A stretch of 64,000 nt of DNA from an uncultured Acidobacteriaceae bacterium (GTDB lineage: Bacteria; Acidobacteriota; Terriglobia; Terriglobales; Acidobacteriaceae): positions 11,082 through 75,081 of the forward strand of contig CALFMO010000024.1 in NCBI GenBank assembly GCA_937879855.1, given 5' to 3'. Numbering within the stretch: position 1 is the first letter of the stretch; every line of letters starts with the position of its first letter. Shown here in pieces: positions 1 to 8,213 of the stretch. Position numbers and translations under genes: made by a program. Under the pieces are notes generated by a model that worked only from the letters and a program-made list of their open reading frames with translations, was not told the origin of the DNA and did not search any database.

Positions 1-1
1 C

Positions 2-469
2 GGCGGCCTCAGCGTGGGCGAACCGCGCGAACTGACCCGCGAAATCGTCGAGTCCACGCTCGAACATTTACCCGGCGACAAGCCGCGCTATCTTATGGGC
101 GTGGGCACGCCCGAAGAAATTGTCGAGTACGCCAGCCTCGGCGTCGACATGATGGATTGCGTTCTTCCCACCCGGGCCGCGCGCCACGGCCTGCTGTTCA
201 CCTCCGAAGGAAAAGTCACGATCAAGCAGGCGCGCTACGCGCAAGATCAGTCGCCGCTCGATCCCAACTGCAGTTGCCGCGTGTGCCAGCGCTACTCGCG
301 AGCATATCTGCGTCATCTTTATGCATCCAACGAAGTGTTGGCACAGGTCTTGAACACGATCCACAACCTGAGTTTCTACCTTGACACTATGCGGCGGGTA
401 CGGCATTCTATTTCACTTGGGGAAGAGTCCCGTTTTCTTTCTAGTGTCTGGTCAAGACCGAAACCGTAG
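2..469 (+). CDS. tgt: Queuine tRNA-ribosyltransferase, C-terminal part (5' end outside window)
   Basis: Tgt exchanges guanine-34 for a queuine precursor in GUN-anticodon tRNAs. The reading frame is open from base 2 with GGLSVGEP, a Tgt signature, so the 5' part lies off the window. The catalytic stretch GVDMMDCVLPTR and the zinc-site pattern CSCRVCQRY...LRHLY are present, as expected for the C-terminal half of the TIM barrel. The tail after YLDTMRRVRHSI looks longer and less conserved than usual. It sits directly upstream of yajC-secD-secF, the common tgt-yajC-secDF order. A hairpin with a T-run follows the stop. Product identity is secure; the extent is partial. Confidence 0.95.
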   Translation, partial: GGLSVGEPRELTREIVESTLEHLPGDKPRYLMGVGTPEEIVEYASLGVDMMDCVLPTRAARHGLLFTSEGKVTIKQARYAQDQSPLDPNCSCRVCQRYSRAYLRHLYASNEVLAQVLNTIHNLSFYLDTMRRVRHSISLGEESRFLSSVWSRPKP

Positions 470-555
470 ACTCAGTGGGAAGCACTCCCCGGATTCAAGC
501 CTGACGCCGAAGACCCGGCCGAAGTCGATCTAAACTCCGTGGTGACATAACAGCT

Positions 556-587
556 CCCGCGGCGCTGATGGGCGCCGGCGGTTTTTT
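556..587 (+). terminator. Possible intrinsic terminator after tgt
   Basis: A GC-rich imperfect hairpin (GCGGCGC pairing with GCGCC/GGCGG around a short loop) is followed by six T at 582-587. It lies between the tgt stop and the yajC start, so it could separate or attenuate transcription between them. The stem has a bulge and was paired by eye. Confidence 0.45.
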
Positions 588-611
588 GGCGAACATACGT
601 TCAGACCTCAT

Positions 612-938
612 ATGCAATTCTTACTGGCAGCACAACTCGGTGGTGGGGGCGGCGGTATGGGGTGGCTTGGAATCGCGCCCCTCATTTTTATATTCGCGAT
701 TTTTTATTTTCTCCTGATTTTGCCCCAGCAACGCCGTCAAAAAAAATGGCAAGCCATGCTCGACCAGCTCAAAACCGGCGACAAGGTCACGACCACCGGC
801 GGCCTGCGAGGCACGATCATGGCGCTCAAAGACGATTCCCTGCATTTGCGCGTTCCGCCGAATAATCTCGTGCTGGAAGTGACCAAGGCCTCCGTGGCAC
901 AGGTCACCACGCCCGAGGAAGAGACGAAGACGAAATAA
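612..938 (+). CDS. yajC: Preprotein translocase subunit YajC
   Basis: Small single-span inner-membrane protein of the SecDF-YajC accessory complex. The 108-residue product has a short Gly-rich N-terminus, one hydrophobic segment at about residues 19-38 (IAPLIFIFAIFYFLLIL), and the conserved PQQRRQKKWQAML and GDKVTTTGGLRGTI cytoplasmic blocks. Length is normal. It lies between tgt and secD, the usual order. No strong Shine-Dalgarno is visible before the ATG. Confidence 0.95.
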   Translation: MQFLLAAQLGGGGGGMGWLGIAPLIFIFAIFYFLLILPQQRRQKKWQAMLDQLKTGDKVTTTGGLRGTIMALKDDSLHLRVPPNNLVLEVTKASVAQVTTPEEETKTK

Positions 939-996
939 GTGATTCGTGGTGAATGGTCTTGCTGACCACTAGCCACTAATCACTGGCCACTGAATT
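939..996 (+). repeat. CACTGG-type dispersed repeat abutting secD start
   Basis: Imperfect inverted repeat: a GTGATTCGTGGTGAATGGTC arm followed by a complementary GACCACTAGCCACTAATCAC arm and GGCCACTG. Related copies occur at 12618-12657 and 29033-29108. In each case the repeat ends a few bases before a start codon and replaces the usual ribosome-binding site. Confidence 0.7.
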
Positions 997-999
997 TAT

Positions 1000-2634
1000 A
1001 TGAATAAGAATTTTCTCTGGAAGCTGCTATTCATCGTTGGCACGGTTCTGTTTTTCCTGTTCGGAATCTTTGGCATTCCAAAGAGTCTGTCCGGCCAGGG
1101 TCTGCTCGCGGCGTTGAGCGATCACATCCATCTCGGACTCGACTTGAGCGGCGGAACCCACCTCATTTTGCAGGTTCAGGTCAACGACGCCGTCAACGTT
1201 GTGGCGCAGAACGCCATGGAAGTTTTGAAGGATGAGTTGCGCAAGCGGAAAGTGGACTATAGCGACATTACGCAGCCCGACCCGCAAAACAATCCTGACC
1301 ACATCCTGGTGAAGGGCGTACAGCCCGGTGCGCGCGGCGACCTGGTCAGCGTCGTGCAAGATCGCCTGCCCGAGTACGACGCCCCCGCCGGCGGTCCCAA
1401 CAACACCTGGACCCTGGCGATGCGGCCTTCCGCCTTGAACGACCTGAAGAGTAAGGCGGTCACGCAGGCCATCCAGACCATCCGCAACCGCATTGACGCT
1501 CTCGGCGTCAGCGAGCCCACCATCGAAGAGCACGGACTCGGGCAATACCAGATTCTGGTGCAGCTCCCGGGCGTAGACGATTTCGGCCGCGTGAAGGACA
1601 TCATGCAGTCGACCGCAATGCTCGAAATCAAGCAGTCTCTGGGAGGCCCGTATCCCAGCGAGCAGGCGGCGCTGCAGGATAAGGGCGGAGTTATACCTGC
1701 AGATGCGCTCCTGCTTCCCGGACACAGCATGCCGGGCGCCGAATCCGAAGGACCGGCGTGGTACCTGGTTTCGCGCGTCTCCGCGGTGAGCGGAAAAGAT
1801 CTGCGCGACGCTCAGCCCAGCACCGACCAGAACGGCCAGCCCAGCGTAAGCTTCTCGTTGACGGGCGAGGGTGGACAGAGGTTTTACAGCTTTACTTCTG
1901 TTCACGTCGGCGACAGCCTGGCCGTCGTCCTCGACAATAAAGTGCAGGAAGTTGCCAATATCAAAGAGCCGATCCGTGATCAGGGCTCGATCAGCGGCGG
2001 CCGCATGACCGAGCAGCAGGCCAAGGATCTTTCCATGATTCTGCGCTCCGGCGCTCTGCCCGCCAGCATTAAATACTTGCAAGAGGAAACCGTGGGACCG
2101 TCGCTAGGCGCGGATTCGATTCGCTCCGGCGTGCGCGCCGCCGTCATTGGCATGGTGGCCGTGCTGATTTTCATGCTCGTCTACTATCGCGGAGCGGGCA
2201 TCAACGCCGATGTGGCGCTGATCATGAACCTGATTATTTTGCTGGGGTTCCTGGGTTGGTCGACCATCGCGGGCGTCAACGTCGCCCTGACCTTGCCGGG
2301 AATTGCAGGTGTGATCCTGACGGTCGGCATGGGCGTGGATTCCAATGTGCTGATCTTCGAGCGCATTCGCGAGGAGTTGCGCAATGGCAAGACGCCGCCC
2401 TCGGCGGTGGATCAGGGCTTCAGCCACGCCTGGATCACGATTGTGGATACACACGTCACCACCATCGTTTCCGCCGCAATTCTCTTTATTTTTGGTACCG
2501 GTCCGGTAAAAGGATTCGCCACCACGCTCACGTTTGGCTTGCTCGCGAACCTGTTTACCGCCGTATTCGTCTCACGCTTCATCTTCGACTGGGTGCTCAG
2601 CCGCAAACAGCGCGGCGAAGCGCTCAGCATCTAG
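1000..2634 (+). CDS. secD: Protein translocase subunit SecD
   Basis: RND-superfamily subunit that uses proton flow to help pull secreted proteins through SecYEG on the periplasmic side. It has 544 residues against about 615 in E. coli. An N-terminal membrane anchor (8-26) is followed by the conserved LGLDLSGGTHL motif (about 45-55), the P1 periplasmic domain and five C-terminal spans including GMGVDSNVLIFERIREE. The ATG follows a dispersed repeat with no clear ribosome-binding site. secF follows after 128 bases that hold an AT-rich inverted repeat. Confidence 0.97.
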   Translation: MNKNFLWKLLFIVGTVLFFLFGIFGIPKSLSGQGLLAALSDHIHLGLDLSGGTHLILQVQVNDAVNVVAQNAMEVLKDELRKRKVDYSDITQPDPQNNPDHILVKGVQPGARGDLVSVVQDRLPEYDAPAGGPNNTWTLAMRPSALNDLKSKAVTQAIQTIRNRIDALGVSEPTIEEHGLGQYQILVQLPGVDDFGRVKDIMQSTAMLEIKQSLGGPYPSEQAALQDKGGVIPADALLLPGHSMPGAESEGPAWYLVSRVSAVSGKDLRDAQPSTDQNGQPSVSFSLTGEGGQRFYSFTSVHVGDSLAVVLDNKVQEVANIKEPIRDQGSISGGRMTEQQAKDLSMILRSGALPASIKYLQEETVGPSLGADSIRSGVRAAVIGMVAVLIFMLVYYRGAGINADVALIMNLIILLGFLGWSTIAGVNVALTLPGIAGVILTVGMGVDSNVLIFERIREELRNGKTPPSAVDQGFSHAWITIVDTHVTTIVSAAILFIFGTGPVKGFATTLTFGLLANLFTAVFVSRFIFDWVLSRKQRGEALSI

Positions 2635-2639
2635 GAAGA

Positions 2640-2736
2640 ATTGGGTAATTGGGAAATTTGGAAATTGGGTAATTTGAAAAACATAGGCTCAGTAGCTTTT
2701 AAATTACAGAATTACCAAATTTCTCAATTACCAAAT
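2640..2736 (+). repeat. AT-rich long inverted repeat between secD and secF
   Basis: The left arm (about 2640-2681, units of TTGGGTAATT / GGAAATTT) is nearly complementary to the right arm (about 2700-2736, AAATTACAGAATTACC / AAATTTCTC). A transcript could form a hairpin of about 30 bp with a loop of about 20 nt. The base composition contrasts sharply with the GC-rich genes on either side. Confidence 0.75.
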
Positions 2737-2762
2737 CGCCATTTAAGGGGCTAAACAAACCC

Positions 2763-3941
2763 GTGGAGTTCTTTCGCAATACCAACATAGATTTTCTGGG
2801 CAAAAAGTGGTATTTTCTCGCCTTTTCGCTGGTTTTTAGCGTCGCGGGCTTGCTCTCCATGCTCTTCTGGCACCACATTCCGTGGGGCGTAGACTTCCGT
2901 GGCGGAACGCTTGTGTATGTGAAGTTCTCGCACACGCCCGACGAAAACGCGATTCGCGCCGAGCTCGACCATGCCGGCCTGCGCAATTTCAAACTACAGC
3001 GTTTGGGAGTGGCCTCCAACAACGAGGAATTGATTGACCTCGATGTGCGCGAAACCAGCGAGCAGGCCCTCGATCAGGGCAAACTGAAGATCATCCAGGC
3101 GCTCGAAACCCATGTCCCTGCGGGCAAGACCGATCTGAACAACGCCAGCGTTTTGACGGTCAAGAACTTCCTTCTGGACAAAGATCCGCTGCACATCGGC
3201 CCTGACGATCAAAAATACGGCGCTGTAGCCCAGGCAATCGTCGATTATCGCGACAAGGTGCAGGGTGGGGTCTTGAATTCCGTCGATCAGCTGAGCGCTG
3301 CTCCCGGTGTTGACGCTCGCGTAGTGGCATCGCTGCCGGATGCTTTCTATCTTTCTGACTTCGGCATCCGCAATGTCGAAATCATCGGCCCCCAGGTTGG
3401 CTCCCAACTGCGCACACAGGCTGGACTTGCGACTCTTTATTCGCTGCTTGGGATGCTGGTTTACCTGGGCTTCCGTTTCGAATGGATTTACGGCGTCGCT
3501 GCCGTATTAACGGTGTTTCACGACACTTTGATCACCGTAGGCGTCTTCTCCCTCAAGAATCAGGAAATTACCCTGACCGTCATCGCCGCGATCCTCACCC
3601 TGATCGGTTACTCCAATAACGACACGATCGTGGTATTTGACCGCATCCGGGAGAATATTAAACTCATGCGGCGCGAGAAGCTGGCCGACATTGTCAATCG
3701 CAGTATTAATCAAACTCTAAGCAGAACTATCTTGACAGCGGGCTTAACCTTCCTTACCGTACTCGCACTCTTTTTGTTCGGTGGCGAGGTGCTTCGTGGA
3801 TTCAGCCTCGCACTGGTAATCGGCATTCTAATCGGTACGTATTCGTCGATTGCGATTGCAGCTCCCATCCTGGTGGCCTATCAGGATTGGCGGATTGAGA
3901 AGGGCAAGCGGCCAACAGCAATGGTCGGCCGGTCTAGGTAA
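2763..3941 (+). CDS. secF: Protein translocase subunit SecF, with HhH-like insertion
   Basis: Partner of SecD. It has a GTG start preceded by AAGGGG. An N-terminal span (about 15-35), the conserved GVDFRGGTLV (42-51) and a C-terminal membrane block with GYSNNDTIVVFDRIREN identify it. At 392 residues it is clearly longer than E. coli SecF (323). The extra length lies in the periplasmic region at about residues 130-200, where AIVDYRDKVQGG, LNSVDQLSAAPGVD and ARVVASL read like a ComEA/GspK-type helix-hairpin-helix. The family call is certain; the HhH reading is inferred from pattern alone. Confidence 0.96.
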   Translation: MEFFRNTNIDFLGKKWYFLAFSLVFSVAGLLSMLFWHHIPWGVDFRGGTLVYVKFSHTPDENAIRAELDHAGLRNFKLQRLGVASNNEELIDLDVRETSEQALDQGKLKIIQALETHVPAGKTDLNNASVLTVKNFLLDKDPLHIGPDDQKYGAVAQAIVDYRDKVQGGVLNSVDQLSAAPGVDARVVASLPDAFYLSDFGIRNVEIIGPQVGSQLRTQAGLATLYSLLGMLVYLGFRFEWIYGVAAVLTVFHDTLITVGVFSLKNQEITLTVIAAILTLIGYSNNDTIVVFDRIRENIKLMRREKLADIVNRSINQTLSRTILTAGLTFLTVLALFLFGGEVLRGFSLALVIGILIGTYSSIAIAAPILVAYQDWRIEKGKRPTAMVGRSR

Positions 3942-4127
3942 GTTACCCGATGGCGGGCAGGTAGCGATTGCGTTAGCCCTTGTTAGGTAGGCATTTAGTG
4001 GTATCTGTTTGAACGCCATTTCGGGCTCTGGTGGCCGGTCAAGGCGCCAGCGAAAACTGGGAGCAAAGGGGAGTCGTCCGGTGTCTAAGTATACGTAGGG
4101 TTCGAAGCCGTACTTGGGGAGAATCAT

Positions 4128-4868
4128 ATGTTTGAAGACAGCCTTATCGAGTCGGGCGGCAAGCTCAAGACCAAGCGGGGATTCACGTCGATCATCTCGT
4201 TTGCCATTCAGATCATGATTGTCGGCGTCATGGTTCTGATCCCGCTGATTTTCACCGAAGCGTTGCCCAAGGGGACAACGCTTTTTATGTTGGTGGCACC
4301 CCCGCCGCCTCCGCCGCCTCCACCTCCTGCCGCCGCTCCGGTCCGCGTAGTCAAGCAGGTGCAGACCGATATCATCAACGGCGAACTGCGCACTCCGACC
4401 AAGATTCCTAAAAAAGTTGAAATGATCAAGGAGGACGAAGCCCCGCCGCCGGCTATGGCTACCACCGGCGTGGTAGGTGGCGTTCCGGGCGGCGTCCCGG
4501 GCGGATCCATGGGCGGCGTGATTGGCAGCGTGCTAAGTGCGACTCCAGTTGCCGTGCCGAAGATGGCCACCCCGACACGCGTGCGCGTGTCCTCAGGCGT
4601 ATCGTCTGGTCTTCTGATCCGCAAGGTCAGCCCGACCTATCCGCCACTGGCTCGCCAGGCGCGCATTCAGGGCACGGTGATTCTGCAGGCTCAGATCAGC
4701 AAGGATGGCAGCATCCAGAACCTGCAGTTGATCAGCGGGCACCCCATGCTGGCTCCGGCCGCGATCGAAGCCGTCAAGCAGTGGAAGTACAAGCCGTACC
4801 TGCTGAACGGTGAACCGGTCGAGGTCGAGACCCAGGTGCAGGTGAATTTCACGCTCGCCGGGGGTTAA
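4128..4868 (+). CDS. tonB: TonB family energy transducer
   Basis: Transmits inner-membrane proton-motive energy to outer-membrane receptors. The 246-residue protein has a cytoplasmic N-terminus, one span at about residues 20-43, a run of ten prolines (58-67), a Gly-rich linker (GGVPGGVPGG) and a C-terminal TonB domain. The C-terminal domain contains KVSPTYPPLARQARIQGTV, the typical YP..A...G.V pattern, and ends VEVETQVQVNFTLAGG. exbB and two exbD genes follow, forming a complete energising operon. Two TonB-dependent receptors occur in the same window. Confidence 0.93.
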   Translation: MFEDSLIESGGKLKTKRGFTSIISFAIQIMIVGVMVLIPLIFTEALPKGTTLFMLVAPPPPPPPPPPAAAPVRVVKQVQTDIINGELRTPTKIPKKVEMIKEDEAPPPAMATTGVVGGVPGGVPGGSMGGVIGSVLSATPVAVPKMATPTRVRVSSGVSSGLLIRKVSPTYPPLARQARIQGTVILQAQISKDGSIQNLQLISGHPMLAPAAIEAVKQWKYKPYLLNGEPVEVETQVQVNFTLAGG

Positions 4869-5130
4869 ACTCCCAGCGCGGCGCGGTTCGAGCTTTTCGT
4901 AGATGTGTGCGTCACCTTCCCGTCCCGGCCCGTTGTCTTTGGCGGACGGGAAGGGCTTCGTGAACCCGGTACCGTCGTTTTACCGCAAGTTCGACAGTCC
5001 GGGTTCGTGCCTTGTGCGGCGAAAGTCGCAACCCGCTGGCGATTTCTTTCTTGAGGCCAGCGCTTGGCACCGCAAAGCGCATCAAAGTGTCCAAGTAAAT
5101 GTCGAGAGTTCCGAGGAGGGAAAGCAACTC

Positions 5131-5895
5131 ATGTTCGCAGCTCATGTAGCAGGTGTCACTCTCAGTCACGTCATGTCCGCGGCCACTTGGGTCGTCCAGG
5201 AAGGCGGCGGAACCTTGGCTACCGATCCATTGGGCTTGTGGAAGGCAATGGGCTGGGTCGCCAGAACCGTGGTCATCATTCTCTTCATCATGTCGGGTTG
5301 GTCGATCGGCGTGATGATCGATCGCTGGATGGCCTACAGCGCCGCCCGCAAGCAGTCGCGCGCCTTCGCCCCGGCTGTAGCCGGAGCTTTGCGCGATGGC
5401 CGTATCGATGAAGCCATCAAAGTTGCCGAGCGCAACAAGAAGAGCCATCTAGCCAAGGTGGTCACCGCCGGCCTGATGGAATTCAAGGCCCACCAGGATT
5501 CCCCGGGCGCAATCCCAGGCGAAACCATTGAAGCCTCCAAGCGCGCTCTGGAACGCACCGAAGCCATCGTCCACGCCGAACTCAAGCGCGGATTGGGCGG
5601 TCTCGCCACCATCGGTTCGACCGCTCCCTTCGTGGGATTGTTCGGCACGGTGATGGGCATTCTGAACGCCTTTATCGGCATCAACAACTCCAAGGCTACC
5701 GGTCTGGCTGCGGTCGCCGGCGGTATTGCGGAAGCGCTGGTTACGACGGCCATCGGGCTGCTCGTCGCCATCCCGGCCGTCATGATGTTCAACTATCTTA
5801 CCGGTCGCGTGGAAGCCTTCGACGTCGAGATGGACAACTCGTCCAGCGAATTGATCGATTACTTCCTGAAGAAGCGCGGCGATATTCGCCGGTAA
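5131..5895 (+). CDS. exbB: MotA/TolQ/ExbB proton channel family protein
   Basis: Proton-channel subunit of the TonB-ExbB-ExbD motor. The chosen ATG follows GAGGAGGG and gives 254 residues. An in-frame ATG at 4903 would add a poor-quality N-terminus. Visible features are a first span at about residues 45-67 (VVIILFIMSGWSIGVMI), a cytoplasmic helical region, and the conserved block GLATIGSTAPFVGLFGTVMG followed by AEALVTTAIGLLVAIPAV. The 262 bases upstream are an untranslated gap after tonB; I see no other gene there. Confidence 0.93.
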   Translation: MFAAHVAGVTLSHVMSAATWVVQEGGGTLATDPLGLWKAMGWVARTVVIILFIMSGWSIGVMIDRWMAYSAARKQSRAFAPAVAGALRDGRIDEAIKVAERNKKSHLAKVVTAGLMEFKAHQDSPGAIPGETIEASKRALERTEAIVHAELKRGLGGLATIGSTAPFVGLFGTVMGILNAFIGINNSKATGLAAVAGGIAEALVTTAIGLLVAIPAVMMFNYLTGRVEAFDVEMDNSSSELIDYFLKKRGDIRR

Positions 5896-6044
5896 GCCGT
5901 TCGTAGAGAACGAGCCGGCTCGGCCCGTTTCCGCAGTGAGTTGCTTGTCCGGCGCTGGAGCAATCCGGCGCCGGGCCTTCCCAACTTCAGCGCGGAGCGC
6001 CTTTCGGCTCGGGACCGCGGCGAAAGCACGGGAGATATCAAGCT

Positions 6045-6503
6045 ATGGCAATTTCGAAGCGAGACGAAGGATCAAAGATCAGCTCCGCCATCAACGTCAC
6101 CCCCATGGTGGACGTGATGCTGGTCCTGCTGATCATCTTCATGGTGGTCACGCCCATGTTGCAGAAAGGCATCAGCGTGGATATGGCCCCCGTCAATAAC
6201 CCGGAGCAGATGCCGGACGCGGACAAGGAAGACGCGCTCCTGGTCTCCATTACGCGCGACGGCAAGGTCTATTTCGGCAGCGAGCAGATGGCAGTCGACA
6301 ACCTCACCGGTAAAGTGAAAGATCGCCTAGCCAATAAGCAGGATAAACGCGTGTACGTGAAAGCCGACATGCGCAGCCGCTTTGGCAGCGTGGTGCAGGT
6401 TGTGGACGCGGTTCGCGCCGCCGGGGTCGATGACCTTGGCTTGCTCACCGAGCAAAAGAAAACTGCTCAAGCCCCGCCACCCCCGGCTACGCCAGGGCAA
6501 TGA
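6045..6503 (+). CDS. exbD: Biopolymer transport protein ExbD (first copy)
   Basis: Single-span, proton-responsive partner of ExbB. In the 152 residues, INVTPMVDVMLVLLIIFMVVTPM (about 16-38) holds the membrane-embedded Asp of the ExbD/TolR family. A periplasmic domain and a short Pro-rich tail (APPPPATPGQ) follow. GGGAG lies before the ATG. It is the first of two tandem exbD genes, 24 bases apart. Confidence 0.94.
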   Translation: MAISKRDEGSKISSAINVTPMVDVMLVLLIIFMVVTPMLQKGISVDMAPVNNPEQMPDADKEDALLVSITRDGKVYFGSEQMAVDNLTGKVKDRLANKQDKRVYVKADMRSRFGSVVQVVDAVRAAGVDDLGLLTEQKKTAQAPPPPATPGQ

Positions 6504-6527
6504 GGGCGCAATAAGAGGAGAACGATC

Positions 6528-6968
6528 ATGGGAATGGATCTGGGCTCGGGCGGAGGCCAAAGTGCAAACATCAACGTCACACCGCTCATTGACGTACTGC
6601 TGGTGCTGCTCATCATCTTCATGGTGATCTCGCCGGTCACTCCGAAGGGACTGGATGCGCTGGTTCCCCAGCCGCCTCCGCCCAATGCTCCCAAGAACAA
6701 TACGCCCGACCGTACCATCGTCGTGCAGTTGATCGACCGGGGTGCGGGGCAGGCGCCGGGCGTCAAAATCAATAACGAAGACGCGACCTGGGACAACCTT
6801 CAGGGCCGGCTTACCGACATTTACAAGCAGCGCGCGGAAAAGGTCATGTTCGTGAAGGGCGATGACGCCATTCCCTTCGCCAACGTTGCCAATGTTATCG
6901 ATCTTGCCCATGCCGCCGGCGTGGACAAAGTCGGTTTGATTACCGCGAAGATCGAAGCGGGCGCCTGA
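6528..6968 (+). CDS. exbD: Biopolymer transport protein ExbD (second copy)
   Basis: Second ExbD/TolR-type subunit, 146 residues, with AAGAGGAG as ribosome-binding site. The span INVTPLIDVLLVLLIIFMVIS carries the family Asp. The periplasmic part has a Pro-rich start (PQPPPPNAP) and ends in AAGVDKVGLITAKIE, similar to the end of copy one (AAGVDDLGLLTE). The two copies differ in sequence, so a mixed heteromer or separate roles are possible (inference). Confidence 0.94.
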   Translation: MGMDLGSGGGQSANINVTPLIDVLLVLLIIFMVISPVTPKGLDALVPQPPPPNAPKNNTPDRTIVVQLIDRGAGQAPGVKINNEDATWDNLQGRLTDIYKQRAEKVMFVKGDDAIPFANVANVIDLAHAAGVDKVGLITAKIEAGA

Positions 6969-7132
6969 TCTGCCCGTCGAGTAATAGCTCGGAGTTGCGA
7001 ATTTCGTATTGGGCCACTGCACGGAAGCGTCGCGCTTCCGTGCCGCCTCGGCCCGCGCGCCTTATCATGCCGCGCTTGTCAAATCGATGTCTCTGGGCCT
7101 AGGATGCTTTGTCGAGGGAGACCTATACCGCA

Positions 7133-7972
7133 ATGAATAACCATGCAAGACTTATCACGCTGGCGGCGCTAATGCTGGCGCTCTTCTCTTCTGTGGGATG
7201 TGACAAGCTGCGGGCGCGCGACCAGCTCAACAAGGGCGTGGAATCGTACAAGAACAACCATTACGAGCAGGCCATCGATCACTTCCAGCAGGCGGTTCAG
7301 CTCGATCCCAGCCTGATCAATGCGCGCATGTATCTGGCGACGGCGTTTGTGTCGCAATATATTCCCGGGGTGGACTCGCCGGAAAATCTGCGCACTGCCC
7401 AGCAGGCGATCGACGAATATCAAAGGGTCATTGACGCCAATCCTTCGCGCGAGCAAAAGGTTAACGCCGCCAAGGGCATCGCCTACCTCTACCTCAACGA
7501 GAAGAAGTGGGACGACGCCAAGAAATACTACCGTATGGCATCCGACCTCGATCCCAACGATCCTGAACCCTACTACTCGATCGGCGTCATCGACTGGACC
7601 GCGGCCTACCAGCCCCGCATGGAAAAACGCGCCGCGTTGGGCATGAAGCCCGAAGAGAATCTGAATCCCAAGAACAAAGACCAGAAAAAGGTCTGCGAGG
7701 AATTAAAGACACAGAACTCGGCCGCCATCCAGGAAGGCATCGACAGCCTCAACAAGGCGATCCAACTCCGTCCTGACTACGACGACGCCATGGCCTACCT
7801 GAACCTGATGTACCGGGAAAAGGGTGACGTGGAATGCGACGACTTGTCGGCCCGCGCCGAAGATCTCAAAACCGCCGACCACTGGGTCGACGAAACCCTC
7901 CGCGTGAAGAAGGCGAAAGCCGAAAAAGCCGCCCAAAGCTCGCAAGGCGGAATCACGGTCGACCAGAAGTAA
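7133..7972 (+). CDS. Tetratricopeptide-repeat lipoprotein
   Basis: About 279 residues starting at the ATG; an in-frame TTG lies 24 bases upstream. A hydrophobic signal ends in SSVGCDK, a lipobox-like Cys. At least three TPR units are visible: AIDHFQQAVQLDP, DDAKKYYRMASDLDPNDPEPYYSIG and GIDSLNKAIQLRPDYDDAMAYLNLMYREKGD. The C-terminus is Lys/Ala-rich. It follows the TonB/ExbBD genes on the same strand after about 160 bases and is probably an envelope scaffold. Its partner is unknown. Confidence 0.8.
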   Translation: MNNHARLITLAALMLALFSSVGCDKLRARDQLNKGVESYKNNHYEQAIDHFQQAVQLDPSLINARMYLATAFVSQYIPGVDSPENLRTAQQAIDEYQRVIDANPSREQKVNAAKGIAYLYLNEKKWDDAKKYYRMASDLDPNDPEPYYSIGVIDWTAAYQPRMEKRAALGMKPEENLNPKNKDQKKVCEELKTQNSAAIQEGIDSLNKAIQLRPDYDDAMAYLNLMYREKGDVECDDLSARAEDLKTADHWVDETLRVKKAKAEKAAQSSQGGITVDQK

Positions 7973-7975
7973 AAT

Positions 7976-8131
7976 CAACCATAAGGTCAGCCGCTAATAA
8001 AATCAGCCGCAAATATGGTCAGCCACTAATAAGATCACACAAATAAGATCAGCGGCGAAAGAATGCAGCCCACGGCGCAAGCCGTGGGTAGCGAGTCAAA
8101 ATTAGGGTAGCCCCGAAGGGGCGAAAGAAAA
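7976..8131 (+). repeat. Degenerate direct repeats plus composite palindromic repeat
   Basis: First come three or four degenerate copies of AARATCAGCCGCTAATAA-like units (about 7976-8056). Then a composite element: AGCCCACGGCGCAAGCCGTGGGT (8067-8089, a strong hairpin) and AGCCCCGAAGGGGCGAAAGAA (8109-8129, a second hairpin). A matching element lies at 51790-51871. Further on, 8156-8187 resembles the GCAGAGGACGCGGAG family. No gene is seen in this 240-base gap. Confidence 0.7.
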
Positions 8132-8213
8132 AACTCGTGTTCACTCCAGAAGTGTTCTCCGCGTCCTCTGCGATCTCAGCGGTTAAAAGCTTTGCGACTC
8201 CGAAGCTAAAACT

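Noticed and set aside
1027..2082. Long open frame on the minus strand across secD.
   Set aside because: It is a shadow of the secD coding sequence; no family character, no ribosome-binding site, and SecD motifs fill the plus strand.
7109..7132. Upstream TTG start for the TPR lipoprotein.
   Set aside because: It would put eight polar residues before the signal peptide; the ATG at 7133 starts the signal properly.
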